DNA of 13,414 nt from G039029935 sp039029935 (GCA_039029935.1 JBCCFC010000226.1:1-13414), one strand, 5' to 3'. Positions 1 through 7,430 are shown, counted from the stretch's first letter. Numbers and translations are program-made. Notes: generated by a model from the sequence alone, not told the origin.

Positions 1-2100
1 GCCTATCCTCAAAAGTTAACCTTATCCAAAAAGACACTTGTTGAGCGGTTTGTACAAAATTATATTACGCCCTTTTTGGTTGACCCACGCCAAGAGCAAC
101 TTAGCACAATTGATGCCACACTGGATACCGCAAAAATGCATCAAGTTGAGAAAAAACTGAATCAAGATTTGACGATGACAATGAGTTCATTGGTATTTGC
201 AGGGACAGGGTTACTGCTCTATACACCATTAATATACCTCTCGCTTCCGGGACTGTTTTGGATGGCATATCGTGCTTATGAGGATGTCCTGATCTCATTT
301 AGAAAAATGCAGGGACAGGCAATGGCGATCCTGTGTGCTATTTTTATGACAGGTGCAATTGCCACAGGTAGCTATTTTGCGGCAGCGCTCGGCACGGGGT
401 TTTATCGGATTAGCCGCAAGCTCCTATCAAGGACAGAGGATTACTCGAAGAATAGCCTGATTAATGTCTTTGGCAATCAAAAACGTTCTGCGTGGCTAGT
501 CAAAGATGATATTGAGATTGAAGTTCCGATTGAAAATTTAAAATGTGGTGATATTATTGTCGTCGGTGCGGGTGATGTTGTGCCTGTCGATGGAAAGATA
601 TGTAGTGGACGGGCAAGTATCGATCAACATATCCTAACGGGCGAATCTCAACCTCTGGAGAAGGAGATTGGAGACAATGTTCTCGCCTCGACCATGGTCT
701 TATCAGGCAAAATTTTGATTGAGGTGAGCCAGACTGGTGAGGAGACTGTTGCCGCTCAAATTGGCGAAATTTTGAACCAAACTGCGGACTTTAAAACGTC
801 GATTCAGTCATGGGGCGAGGTGATTAGCGAGAGATCGGCAAAAGCAACCTTACTATTAAGTCTTCTCCTATTTCCACTCGCAGGAGCAACAACCGCCTTG
901 ACCGTTCTGAGTGTTGGTTTTGGCACATACATGACAATTCTTGGCCCACTTAGTATGCTCAGTTTTCTCAATCTTGCTTCCCGACAGGGCATCTTAGTAA
1001 AAGATGGTCGCTCCTTGCAACTCTTGACGGAAGTCGATACAATCGTCTTTGACAAAACAGGTACGCTCACGAAGGAAGAACCACATGTCAGCAACATCTA
1101 TGTTTGTGAGGAAATGACTGCATGTGAACTACTCATGTATGCCGCCGCCGCCGAGCATAAACAATCTCACCCCATCGCCAAGGCGATTCGCAAAAAAGCG
1201 AACGAGCAGAATTTAGCGAGACTGGCTATCCATACCGCTGAGTACGAAATTGGATATGGACTCAAGGTAACAGTTGAAGAGCCACCAGTTAAAACAGATA
1301 TTGATACGATAGCAAATGTTTCTGTTGCTTCAACAAAAGTTGTTTGTGTTGGCAGCAGACGATTTATGGATATAGAACAAATTACCGTTCCCGCATGTAT
1401 AGCAGTACAACACCAGAAAAGCTTGTCTATGGGCAACTCCTTTGTCTATGTGGCTGTTGATCACAAATTGATCGGTGCGATTGAACTCCAGCCAACCATC
1501 CGCGATGAGGCTGCTTATGTTGTGCGTTCGTTACAAGAATGCAATATATCAACGATGATTATATCCGGTGACAATGAGTCTCCGACGAGACAATTGGCAA
1601 ATCGTCTAGGCATCGACCGATATTTTGCTGAAACACTGCCCTCAAATAAAGCAGAGTTGATCCGACAATTGCAGGCAGAAGGTAGATCAGTTTGTTTTGT
1701 TGGTGACGGAATCAACGACTCCATTGCACTCAAACAGGCCAATGTATCTATTTCGATTTGCGGTGCATCCAGTGCTGCCACCGATACAGCACAAGTTGTT
1801 CTGATGAATCAGAATTTAAACCAGATACTCCATCTTCTCGACATTGCCAAACGGTTTGAAAAGAATATGAAGTTTAATCTTGCATCTACAGTTATGCCTG
1901 GTTTTATGGGTCTATATGGTGCATTCTTTTTGCATTTTGGTATTCTTCATGCCGTATCGCTCAACGCAGCTGGGGCCATTGTCGGCGCATCCAATATCGT
2001 TTGGCCGTGGTTAACAGGTCAGCAGGTGAACAAATCTATTTCATACCAATACTTAAACATGGAAGTCAACATCAACGAAAATGAGTATAAAACAATTTGA
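1..2100 (+). CDS. P1B-like heavy-metal P-type ATPase, 5' end outside window
   Basis: Membrane pump that should couple ATP hydrolysis, through a phospho-aspartate intermediate, to transport of a metal cation. The frame is open from base 1, so the real start is upstream; a TTG at 76 is only an internal codon. Numbering 699 residues from the first visible codon: TGES actuator loop at 213-216, phosphorylation motif DKTGT with D351, HP motif H390-P391 typical of P1B pumps, and GDGIND at 568-573. Hydrophobic pairs lie near 60-95, 106-134, 280-325 and 623-672, as expected for this fold. Oddly, the CPC/SPC/TPC metal motif of the helix before DKTGT is absent: counting back from the conserved GILVK, its place is held by F307-G308-T309, while P316 matches the later conserved proline. 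The transported ion cannot be named. An N-terminal metal-binding domain may lie upstream. By eye the gene is more A+T-rich than its neighbours. The family call is firm; the substrate is open. Confidence 0.92.
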   Translation, partial: AYPQKLTLSKKTLVERFVQNYITPFLVDPRQEQLSTIDATLDTAKMHQVEKKLNQDLTMTMSSLVFAGTGLLLYTPLIYLSLPGLFWMAYRAYEDVLISFRKMQGQAMAILCAIFMTGAIATGSYFAAALGTGFYRISRKLLSRTEDYSKNSLINVFGNQKRSAWLVKDDIEIEVPIENLKCGDIIVVGAGDVVPVDGKICSGRASIDQHILTGESQPLEKEIGDNVLASTMVLSGKILIEVSQTGEETVAAQIGEILNQTADFKTSIQSWGEVISERSAKATLLLSLLLFPLAGATTALTVLSVGFGTYMTILGPLSMLSFLNLASRQGILVKDGRSLQLLTEVDTIVFDKTGTLTKEEPHVSNIYVCEEMTACELLMYAAAAEHKQSHPIAKAIRKKANEQNLARLAIHTAEYEIGYGLKVTVEEPPVKTDIDTIANVSVASTKVVCVGSRRFMDIEQITVPACIAVQHQKSLSMGNSFVYVAVDHKLIGAIELQPTIRDEAAYVVRSLQECNISTMIISGDNESPTRQLANRLGIDRYFAETLPSNKAELIRQLQAEGRSVCFVGDGINDSIALKQANVSISICGASSAATDTAQVVLMNQNLNQILHLLDIAKRFEKNMKFNLASTVMPGFMGLYGAFFLHFGILHAVSLNAAGAIVGASNIVWPWLTGQQVNKSISYQYLNMEVNINENEYKTI

Positions 2101-3301
2101 TACTATCATCATCGGCGGCGGCATTGTCGGTGCATCGACTGCGGATGTACTGACACAACACGGCCAGAAGGTTCTGCTCATCGACCAGTTTGAACCCGGC
2201 CATACACAGGGCAGTTCACACGGCGACGGGCGCATCATCCGTCTCGGCTATGCAGAATCCGTTTATGTAGAAATGGCGATATGGTCCTACCGTGCTTGGC
2301 ATGCCTTAAGCGAGGCTATGGGCAAACCACTGATTCAACGCACAGGGACATGGGAATGCGGTCCCATTGGCGGGCAGTGGATACGCGAGCTAGAAGCCAG
2401 CTTTCGTCACTTTGACATCCCCCATCAACGCTACTCAGCAACAGAGAGCAATCAGCGGTTTCCGCAATATCACATTGATGATGACAGTGAGGCCATGTAT
2501 CACCCTGCTGGTGGCGTAGTCTTTGCAACCAAGGCTGTACAGGCATTCTGGGCGCAAGTGCGCTTGATCGGTGGCACAACACGGAGCGGTGAACGTGTCG
2601 AAAGAATTGAGGCAAATGAGTCACAGTCGGTGGTGCATCTGGTATCTGGCGAGCGGCTTTCTGCGAAAAAATTGGTCATCACTGCGGGCGGATGGGCCAA
2701 CAAACTGTTGACACCACTGGGGCTGACGCTGCCCCTCAACGTTACACAGGAACAGGTCGCCTACTTTGTGCCTAAAAATAACATTAATGCACCCGACCAC
2801 ACCATGAACGCCATGCCCACAGGTGATGACCATCATCAAGACGACATTTTCTTCATCTTGCCCCAAATCGACATCCCCGGTGTCAAAATTGGCTGGCATC
2901 AGACTGGCTCGACAATTGATCCCGACGACGAGCGACGGCCAATTGACGATCATGTCCTCACTGCCACCCAACAGCTTGTCCAACAAAGGTTTCCCTTCCT
3001 CGATCCTACACCCACATTTCAGCAAGTCTGCCTATACACTAATACATCGGACGATAACTTTATCCTTGATCGTCACCCGACCCTGCCAAACATCATCATT
3101 GGGGCAGGATTTTCAGGGCATGGCTTTAAGTTTGGGCCTGTGCTGGGCGAGATTTTGGCGGCGTTGGTGATGGATGAAGAGCCGCCTGTTGATTTGGATA
3201 TATTTCGGGTTGATCGATTTAAAGATCGTCAAAAATCGCCACAACACGACTCCACCCAGCACTGCCCCCCGTCATCTTCACAGGAAAACACGACACGGTA
3301 A
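2081..3301 (+). CDS. Monomeric sarcosine oxidase / N-methyltryptophan oxidase-type FAD enzyme
   Basis: A DAO-superfamily flavoenzyme expected to oxidise a secondary amine such as an N-methyl amino acid with O2, giving H2O2 and an aldehyde plus amine. It has 406 residues against about 390 for MSOX. The dinucleotide fold GGGIVG is at 12-17, followed by GSSHGDGRIIR, whose R51 and R54 match MSOX R49 and R52. K269 and H273 (GVKIGWH) sit where MSOX has its O2-activating lysine and active-site histidine. C317 in VCLYTNT matches the cysteine that binds FAD covalently, and GFSGHGFKFGP (342-353) closes the flavin site. No signal peptide is seen, so it is cytoplasmic. Its ATG lies inside the end of the P-type ATPase gene, with no strong Shine-Dalgarno, which suggests translational coupling. 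The last ~20 residues are a polar tail beyond the family end, and their DNA is antisense to the cyclase 3' end. The amine substrate is not predictable. Confidence 0.9.
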   Translation: MSIKQFDTIIIGGGIVGASTADVLTQHGQKVLLIDQFEPGHTQGSSHGDGRIIRLGYAESVYVEMAIWSYRAWHALSEAMGKPLIQRTGTWECGPIGGQWIRELEASFRHFDIPHQRYSATESNQRFPQYHIDDDSEAMYHPAGGVVFATKAVQAFWAQVRLIGGTTRSGERVERIEANESQSVVHLVSGERLSAKKLVITAGGWANKLLTPLGLTLPLNVTQEQVAYFVPKNNINAPDHTMNAMPTGDDHHQDDIFFILPQIDIPGVKIGWHQTGSTIDPDDERRPIDDHVLTATQQLVQQRFPFLDPTPTFQQVCLYTNTSDDNFILDRHPTLPNIIIGAGFSGHGFKFGPVLGEILAALVMDEEPPVDLDIFRVDRFKDRQKSPQHDSTQHCPPSSSQENTTR

Positions 3302-3980
3302 ACCCATAAGGGCGTGGCAACATATCCAAATTCGCTAATTTTTCAATCTGGCAATATTCAAGGTCCATGCCCACACGATGCGCCTCCCAGATGACACTGG
3401 CGTCACCCGTCTCCTTGAATCGTTCTTTTTGCGCCCAAAACGGTTGATCCCACCCCCACGCGTCAATGCCCATCACCTTGATGCCCTGTGCAATCAGCCA
3501 ACGTGTCGCCTCCGCACTCATGCCCGACCCTGCATTGAAATACTCGGCCTTGCCCCACTGCTTGTCGGCATCGGTCTGAATCATGACAATATCAAAGGGC
3601 TTGAGCGTATAGTCGATGGCGGTGAGTGCCTGTTGCACATCTTCAGTGCTAATCAACCCACCTTTCGATTTATGACGCATATCCAGTACCACACCGTCAT
3701 GGAAGAACCACTCCAGCGGCAACTGGTCAATCGTGCGCGCAGGCGCATCACCGCAAGTCGGATAATAGTGCCAAGGCGCATCGACATGCGTACTGCTGTG
3801 TGCATTCGTATGAATCGTGTCATTGCCCCAACCCAAGCCATTGGGCAAGTCATCCACAGTCGCATCAAAAAAACTCGCCATCAACGCCGCACTCTCGGCA
3901 TGAGATTGATGCTCAACCTTCACGGGCAATGGCTCGCTAGGGCTATCTTCCAACGGTAAACTGATATCGTAAATTTTCAT
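3219..3980 (-). CDS. Cyclase-family metal-dependent hydrolase (kynurenine formamidase-like)
   Basis: A 253-residue cytoplasmic member of the PF04199 cyclase family, which hydrolyses amide or related bonds at a divalent-metal site; kynurenine formamidase KynB is the best-known member. The signature H61-SST-H65-V-D67-APW-H71 is intact and supplies metal ligands H61, H65, D67 and a catalytic-type H71. A second pair, H201 and E213, has the 12-residue spacing I recall for the remaining KynB ligands. GIDAWGWDQPF (171-181) replaces the usual GID-x-S-x-D segment. The ATG at 3980 was chosen because GGAG sits six bases before it; a TTG twelve bases further upstream would place that GGAG inside the gene. 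It lies downstream of the molybdoenzyme gene, separated by a repeat element, and its 3' end overlaps the oxidase gene by 83 bp tail to tail. No other tryptophan-catabolism gene is present, so a kynurenine substrate is not supported; isatin hydrolase or another cyclase activity is equally possible. Confidence 0.9.
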   Translation of the reverse strand: MKIYDISLPLEDSPSEPLPVKVEHQSHAESAALMASFFDATVDDLPNGLGWGNDTIHTNAHSSTHVDAPWHYYPTCGDAPARTIDQLPLEWFFHDGVVLDMRHKSKGGLISTEDVQQALTAIDYTLKPFDIVMIQTDADKQWGKAEYFNAGSGMSAEATRWLIAQGIKVMGIDAWGWDQPFWAQKERFKETGDASVIWEAHRVGMDLEYCQIEKLANLDMLPRPYGFTVSCFPVKMTGGSAGWSRVVAIFDDL

Positions 3981-3986
3981 GACAAA

Positions 3987-3990
3987 CTCC
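3987..3990 (-). promoter_or_regulatory. Shine-Dalgarno that fixes the cyclase start
   Basis: On the minus strand GGAG is followed by the six bases TTTGTC and then the ATG at 3980. This spacing favours ATG over the in-frame TTG at 3992. The site begins only six bases after the repeat element that ends at 3996. Confidence 0.7.
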
Positions 3991-4033
3991 AAATATTAAC
4001 CGCAGAGAACGCAGAGAACGTAGAGAACGTAGA

Positions 4034-4073
4034 GGGTTGAAGGGTTGAAAGGTTGAAGGGTTGAAAGGTTGAA
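4034..4073. repeat. 8-bp tandem array, five copies
   Basis: Five consecutive octamers: GGGTTGAA, GGGTTGAA, AGGTTGAA, GGGTTGAA, AGGTTGAA. They decay into TAGTTCAC at 4074. The array lies just inside the left 9-mer block and looks like a replication-slippage product. Confidence 0.85.
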
Positions 4074-4091
4074 TAGTTCACCAATCATCAC

Positions 4092-4139
4092 ACCATCACA
4101 TCCCAACACCATCACACCCCAACACCATCACACCCCAAC
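4092..4139. repeat. 16-bp tandem array, three copies
   Basis: Three adjacent units of ACCATCACACCCCAAC, the first with one T for C change. The run is strongly C/A-biased. It lies just inside the right-hand 9-mer array, and the repeats abut without spacers, so it is not a CRISPR. Confidence 0.85.
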
Positions 4140-4178
4140 ACCCTCTGTGCTCTCTGCGCCCTCTGCGGTTAAACTGTC

Positions 4179-6518
4179 TTACGCTGCTCTCAACCGCACT
4201 GGCACATACTTATGATATGGCGTCTTAGCGATTGGATCACAGTGTAGCGATGATGTTAGGAAGTTGAGCTTTGGCCCGACTTGCACCATTTCTTCTGTTT
4301 CGAGGTCTGGGTACTCCATGCCTGAACCGTGTGGTAACGAGAGGAACCCAGGGCGTTGGGCATCGTCAAGCTCGACCAGCACCTCGACACCACCAGCCTC
4401 GGACTCGCACATGACCTTCATGCCATCCATAACACCGACTTTGAGCGCATCGTCGGGGTGAATGCGTAGCGCACCATCGCGGTCCACCCGTCGCCAGTCA
4501 GGGTCACGCATGATCTGGTTGGCGTTGTAATCACGCCGTTCACCCGCTGCCAGCACAAAGGGAAAGTCGTCGCTGGTACCGCTTTGTGCAAGTTCATCGG
4601 GCAGTTCCTGCATCTCAGCCAACATTTCTGAGATGTCCATGTGAATCTTGGCCTCTGGATGACGCACGAGGTCCCACGTCTCTTCGTGGATATGGGCGCT
4701 GACGGGTACAGCAGTTGGACTCTCCAAGATAGCGTTGAACAACGCCTCACCCAGCATATGTCCCTTGCCTTCATAGCCTGCACGTCTCACCTGCTCTTTA
4801 TAGCGGCGCGCATAGAACTGTGCTGCGCCCCAGACAGCGGCTGCCGATTGAAGTTTGGATGGCAGTGCTTTGCCCAACGTAGCATAGAGAATGACGCTGA
4901 TGTAGTCATTCCACTTGGGACTCTCGTTGACAGCTTGCATCAGTGCCATTGGGAAGATGCCCGTTTCTGGGTTGGCACGGTATTGGCGCGCTAGCTCCTC
5001 CAACTCTGGGAAACGGTCTGGCAACTCACCCATCGCCACCAGTAGACGACGATAGATTTCCGGCTCTGGCAGTGTATTGCCCTCTTGCTCTAAAATGGGT
5101 TTGCGCAGATAGAAATAGTTGGTTGGGAAGCTAAAGGAGAAGAACGTGGCCTCAGCCTTTTCATATTGTGTTGGCGCAGGCAGAATGTAGTCTGCATATT
5201 CGGCTGTTTCGGTCATGGCAACATCGACCACGACTGTCAATTCTAATTTTTCAAAGGCCCGTTGATAGGCATAGGTATCCGCCGCTGTCTGCATCGGATT
5301 GGCACTGTCCACAAAGAGCGCACGAATACGCTCTGGATGGTCAGTATCAATTTCGAGTGGTAACAGGTTGGGTGGGAAGAGTTTGCTGATCTCCTTCATG
5401 TTGGTGACTTTGCTGGTGACACCACCCTTCTCTGGCTCTTCAGAATGACCGATGAGGGGCACAAATTGGGTGTGTAGGGAATTCATGCCTTCTTCCCCAA
5501 AGTTGCCTGTGATCAAAAAGAGCAGCTTCTCCAAATAGCAGTTAAGTGTACTGTGCAGGCTCATCTCGACACCCAAGTCATGACGGGTCGATGCTTTGTC
5601 GGCAGCCGCCAACCCACGCGCCACTTCACGCACAACTGCCTCCGGTACTTCGGCTTTGGCACAATAGGCCGGAATGTCCACATCCATCAGTACATCATGC
5701 ACTGCCTCAAAGCCCACCGTGTGTTCTTGTAAAAATTCACGGTCTTCCAACCCCTCTTGTGTAATCGTTGCCAACATTGCCGTCATCAAAAAGGCATCCG
5801 TTCCTGGCTTTACTGCGATGTGGATATCGGCCAAATCTGCCGTTTTGGTGCGACGTGGGTCGATGACGACCAGTGTGCGGTTGGGGTCTTTAGAGATTTC
5901 ACGCAGCACTTTGCGCGCCTGTGGAAAACCATGTGACTGGAAGGGATTTGTGCCAATGAGAATCACATAATCAGCCTCATGAATACCCTCGGTGACATGA
6001 CAGGTTTGGCGACCAAAGAGTTTGCCGTTGATCCAGAAATCGCCCGTCTTTTCCTGCGCCAACGAACTGTAATAGTAGGGTGTCTGCAAGGCTGCACGCA
6101 AACCGACTGCATGAGCACCGGGCAGATGATTGCCCTGACCGCCGCCACCATAGTAGGCGATGCTGTGACCACCATGTTCATCACGTAATTGCACCAGTTT
6201 GGCCGCGATTTCGCTGATGGCCGTGTCCCAATCAATGGGTGCAAATGAACCGTCCGCCTGCCGCTTCAGTGGTTGATGAAGCCGACGTAGATGGTTTTGG
6301 TAATAGTCGATGCGCGCCGCCTTTTGGCAGAGATAGCCCTGTGAGACTGGGTGCGCCTTGTCACCGCGCACCCGTGTGATATGTCGTCCTTCGGTCTGCA
6401 CCTCAATACCACAGTTTGTGGCACAGAGAATGCACATGGTTTGCTGCCAAGGGATGTCCTTGCTGTGTTTGCGAGATTTGGTGTTGGTTTTGGCTTGGTT
6501 GCCATTGTGGTTGCCCAT
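4179..6518 (-). CDS. Molybdopterin oxidoreductase, formate dehydrogenase-like, [4Fe-4S]-containing
   Basis: A 779-residue enzyme of the MopB / DMSO-reductase superfamily. It should bind one [4Fe-4S] cluster and a bis-guanine-dinucleotide Mo or W cofactor. Cluster ligands are C29-x2-C32-x3-C36-x27-C64, followed by K66, a basic residue common in formate dehydrogenase-like members. GTNPFQSHGFPQ (189-200) and VVIDPRRTKTAD (217-228) are typical cofactor-binding stretches. Residues 652-779 form the C-terminal molydopterin-binding domain, including DYNANQIMRDPDW. There is no twin-arginine signal; the N-terminus is a hydrophilic N/K/H-rich extension, so the protein is cytoplasmic. A perfect AGGAGG lies eight bases before the ATG. 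Where relatives have the Cys, Sec, Ser or Asp ligand to Mo, this protein reads SSLAQEKTG (151-159), with none clearly in place. I recall uncharacterised actinobacterial homologues sharing this AQEKTG motif. No partner subunit, FdhD or maturation gene is nearby. The superfamily is certain; the substrate is unknown. Confidence 0.92.
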   Translation of the reverse strand: MGNHNGNQAKTNTKSRKHSKDIPWQQTMCILCATNCGIEVQTEGRHITRVRGDKAHPVSQGYLCQKAARIDYYQNHLRRLHQPLKRQADGSFAPIDWDTAISEIAAKLVQLRDEHGGHSIAYYGGGGQGNHLPGAHAVGLRAALQTPYYYSSLAQEKTGDFWINGKLFGRQTCHVTEGIHEADYVILIGTNPFQSHGFPQARKVLREISKDPNRTLVVIDPRRTKTADLADIHIAVKPGTDAFLMTAMLATITQEGLEDREFLQEHTVGFEAVHDVLMDVDIPAYCAKAEVPEAVVREVARGLAAADKASTRHDLGVEMSLHSTLNCYLEKLLFLITGNFGEEGMNSLHTQFVPLIGHSEEPEKGGVTSKVTNMKEISKLFPPNLLPLEIDTDHPERIRALFVDSANPMQTAADTYAYQRAFEKLELTVVVDVAMTETAEYADYILPAPTQYEKAEATFFSFSFPTNYFYLRKPILEQEGNTLPEPEIYRRLLVAMGELPDRFPELEELARQYRANPETGIFPMALMQAVNESPKWNDYISVILYATLGKALPSKLQSAAAVWGAAQFYARRYKEQVRRAGYEGKGHMLGEALFNAILESPTAVPVSAHIHEETWDLVRHPEAKIHMDISEMLAEMQELPDELAQSGTSDDFPFVLAAGERRDYNANQIMRDPDWRRVDRDGALRIHPDDALKVGVMDGMKVMCESEAGGVEVLVELDDAQRPGFLSLPHGSGMEYPDLETEEMVQVGPKLNFLTSSLHCDPIAKTPYHKYVPVRLRAA

Positions 6519-6526
6519 GGTTGTTG

Positions 6527-6532
6527 CCTCCT
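6527..6532 (-). promoter_or_regulatory. Consensus Shine-Dalgarno of the molybdoenzyme gene
   Basis: AGGAGG on the minus strand is followed by eight bases and the ATG at 6518. It is the strongest ribosome site in the window and supports the hydrophilic N-terminal extension as real. Confidence 0.8.
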
Positions 6533-6610
6533 GAATTTATTGATAGTTGTTGATTATGTGGTTGTGCTGACGCTCACCGAATATGAGCCAAAGTTAACCG
6601 CTATTGTATC

Positions 6611-6793
6611 CTAACGTCCCGTTGCCACCAAAACGGGATAAACAATCACATTCGTCTTGTCATCATGATACGTCACCTCAAACTTTTGACGGTTGGCATC
6701 ATCCACCCCTTCCACAAACAGAATCAGCCACATTTCTGCATGACCCAACGAGTGACCGTACTGCGCAACCTGCTGTAGACCCCGTTTATACTG
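6611..6793 (-). pseudogene. Headless C-terminal remnant, PD-(D/E)XK ATPase/nuclease-like tail
   Basis: The stretch between the molybdoenzyme and TetR genes (6519-6815) holds one protein-like trace on the minus strand: 60 open codons ending in TAG at 6611, preceded by an in-frame TGA at 6794-6796 and with no plausible start. It reads YKRGLQQVAQYGHSLG, then HAEMWLILFVEGVDD, and ends YPVLVATGR. The GLxQ-x2-A-x-Y...E-x-WLI-x-F pattern resembles the C-terminal end of multi-domain proteins with an AAA-ATPase and a PD-(D/E)XK nuclease-like domain, where a phrase such as GLxQTAxYM...EGxLVIF is common. It looks like the leftover end of a larger gene after deletion. Family assignment is tentative. The rest of the gap (6533-6610) is the molybdoenzyme leader, where I see no convincing promoter. 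Confidence 0.5.
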
Positions 6794-6815
6794 TCACAGA
6801 TTGAGCAAAAAATCT

Positions 6816-7376
6816 TTATATATCCGACGTACTCAACACACTCTTCAACGGCCTGATCACCAGTCGATTGATATACTCAGCCATTTCTTCAGGTGGATAG
6901 GGCATGTCATTGTCTAGCCACCACCCCAGCAGATCAAAAACGGATGACGCAAAATGATGTGCCACCAGTTCATCGGGGATATTGCTACCAATATACGTGC
7001 GTTGTCCCTCCTTATGTGCAAAGGTTACGAACGGCTTTAATAGCTGATCTGACGCCGGGCTATGTAATGCTGCAAGCAGGACGGTTGCATGTTTCTCTGC
7101 AAAATGTACGGCATTGATGGTGTTGGTTTCGGATGCAAAGGGCTGGTCCGGCGATAAAACCGTTCGTTGAAATTCATTGACCAATCGTTCCATCACCGTG
7201 TTCAGCAATGCTTCCTTGCTGTCAAAATGGCGAAAAAAGGTTTTATAGCCAACCTGTGCGCGGTCCGTGATGTGACGGATGGTCACATTGTCATAGCCAA
7301 GCTCACCGATGAGCGCAATCAATGCCTCGCGCAAAAAGCGGTGTGTGCGCTGTACACGTAAATCATCTTTATTCAT
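6816..7376 (-). CDS. TetR/AcrR-family transcriptional regulator
   Basis: A 186-residue one-component regulator, normal size for the family, expected to bind DNA as a dimer and release it on ligand binding. The N-terminal helix-turn-helix is clear at about 15-60: VTIRHITDRAQVGYKTFFRHF followed by DSKEALL. The remainder is the ligand and dimer domain, ending with WWLDNDMPYPPEEM near 154-167, a phrase common in TetR relatives of unknown ligand. The gene is divergent from the giant secreted-protein gene and shares its 235-bp control region, which contains an 18-bp palindrome of operator type. The ATG has no well-spaced Shine-Dalgarno, and a TATAAT lies only eight bases before it, so the transcript may be leaderless. 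Autorepression plus control of the divergent gene is the simplest guess. The ligand is unknown. Confidence 0.92.
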   Translation of the reverse strand: MNKDDLRVQRTHRFLREALIALIGELGYDNVTIRHITDRAQVGYKTFFRHFDSKEALLNTVMERLVNEFQRTVLSPDQPFASETNTINAVHFAEKHATVLLAALHSPASDQLLKPFVTFAHKEGQRTYIGSNIPDELVAHHFASSVFDLLGWWLDNDMPYPPEEMAEYINRLVIRPLKSVLSTSDI

Positions 7377-7384
7377 AGTCTGCC

Positions 7385-7413
7385 ATTATATTCCTTCTTG
7401 GGTATCCATGCAA
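7385..7413 (-). promoter_or_regulatory. Candidate promoter of the TetR gene, near-leaderless
   Basis: On the minus strand a perfect -10 box TATAAT (7385-7390) lies 17 bp after TTGCAT (7408-7413), a weak -35 match. The -10 box is eight bases before the ATG at 7376, so transcription would begin at or within a few bases of the start codon. The lack of a well-spaced Shine-Dalgarno fits this. Confidence 0.5.
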
Positions 7414-7430
7414 TAAGTCCCCATATCTCA

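Larger units (their letters stand above)
3996..4172. repeat. Composite repeat element bounded by inverted 9-mer arrays
   Basis: A 177-bp non-coding block that almost fills the gap between the molybdoenzyme and cyclase genes. Its left end starts TTAACC and carries four 9-mers (GCAGAGAAC at 4002 and 4011, GTAGAGAAC at 4020, GTAGAGGGT at 4029). Its right end, read on the other strand from 4172, starts TTAACC and carries GCAGAGGGC, GCAGAGAGC, ACAGAGGGT. The two ends are therefore imperfect inverted copies of about 30 bp. Inside are an 8-bp and a 16-bp tandem array. There is no ORF. It resembles a REP/MITE-like dispersed repeat; from memory, GCAGAGAAC-type arrays recur in several environmental genomes. 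If transcribed with the flanking genes, the ends could pair into a long stem. Confidence 0.75.

Noticed and set aside
76..78. TTG as start codon of the P-type ATPase
   Set aside because: The frame is open and protein-like from base 1, and no ribosome site precedes the TTG; the gene simply enters from outside the window.
3378..3959. 193-codon plus-strand frame opposite the cyclase gene
   Set aside because: Its product is Arg/Pro/His-rich with no recognisable motif, while the opposite strand carries an intact metal-hydrolase signature; it is an antisense shadow.
3219..3980. Naming the cyclase kynB
   Set aside because: The cyclase family has several activities and no kynurenine-pathway neighbour is present.
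4034..4139. Possible CRISPR array
   Set aside because: The repeats are 8 and 16 bp and directly adjacent, with no unique spacers and no cas genes.
6604..6804. 66-codon plus-strand frame
   Set aside because: Low-complexity P/H/T-rich product with no ribosome site; the protein-like signal is on the opposite strand (6611-6793).
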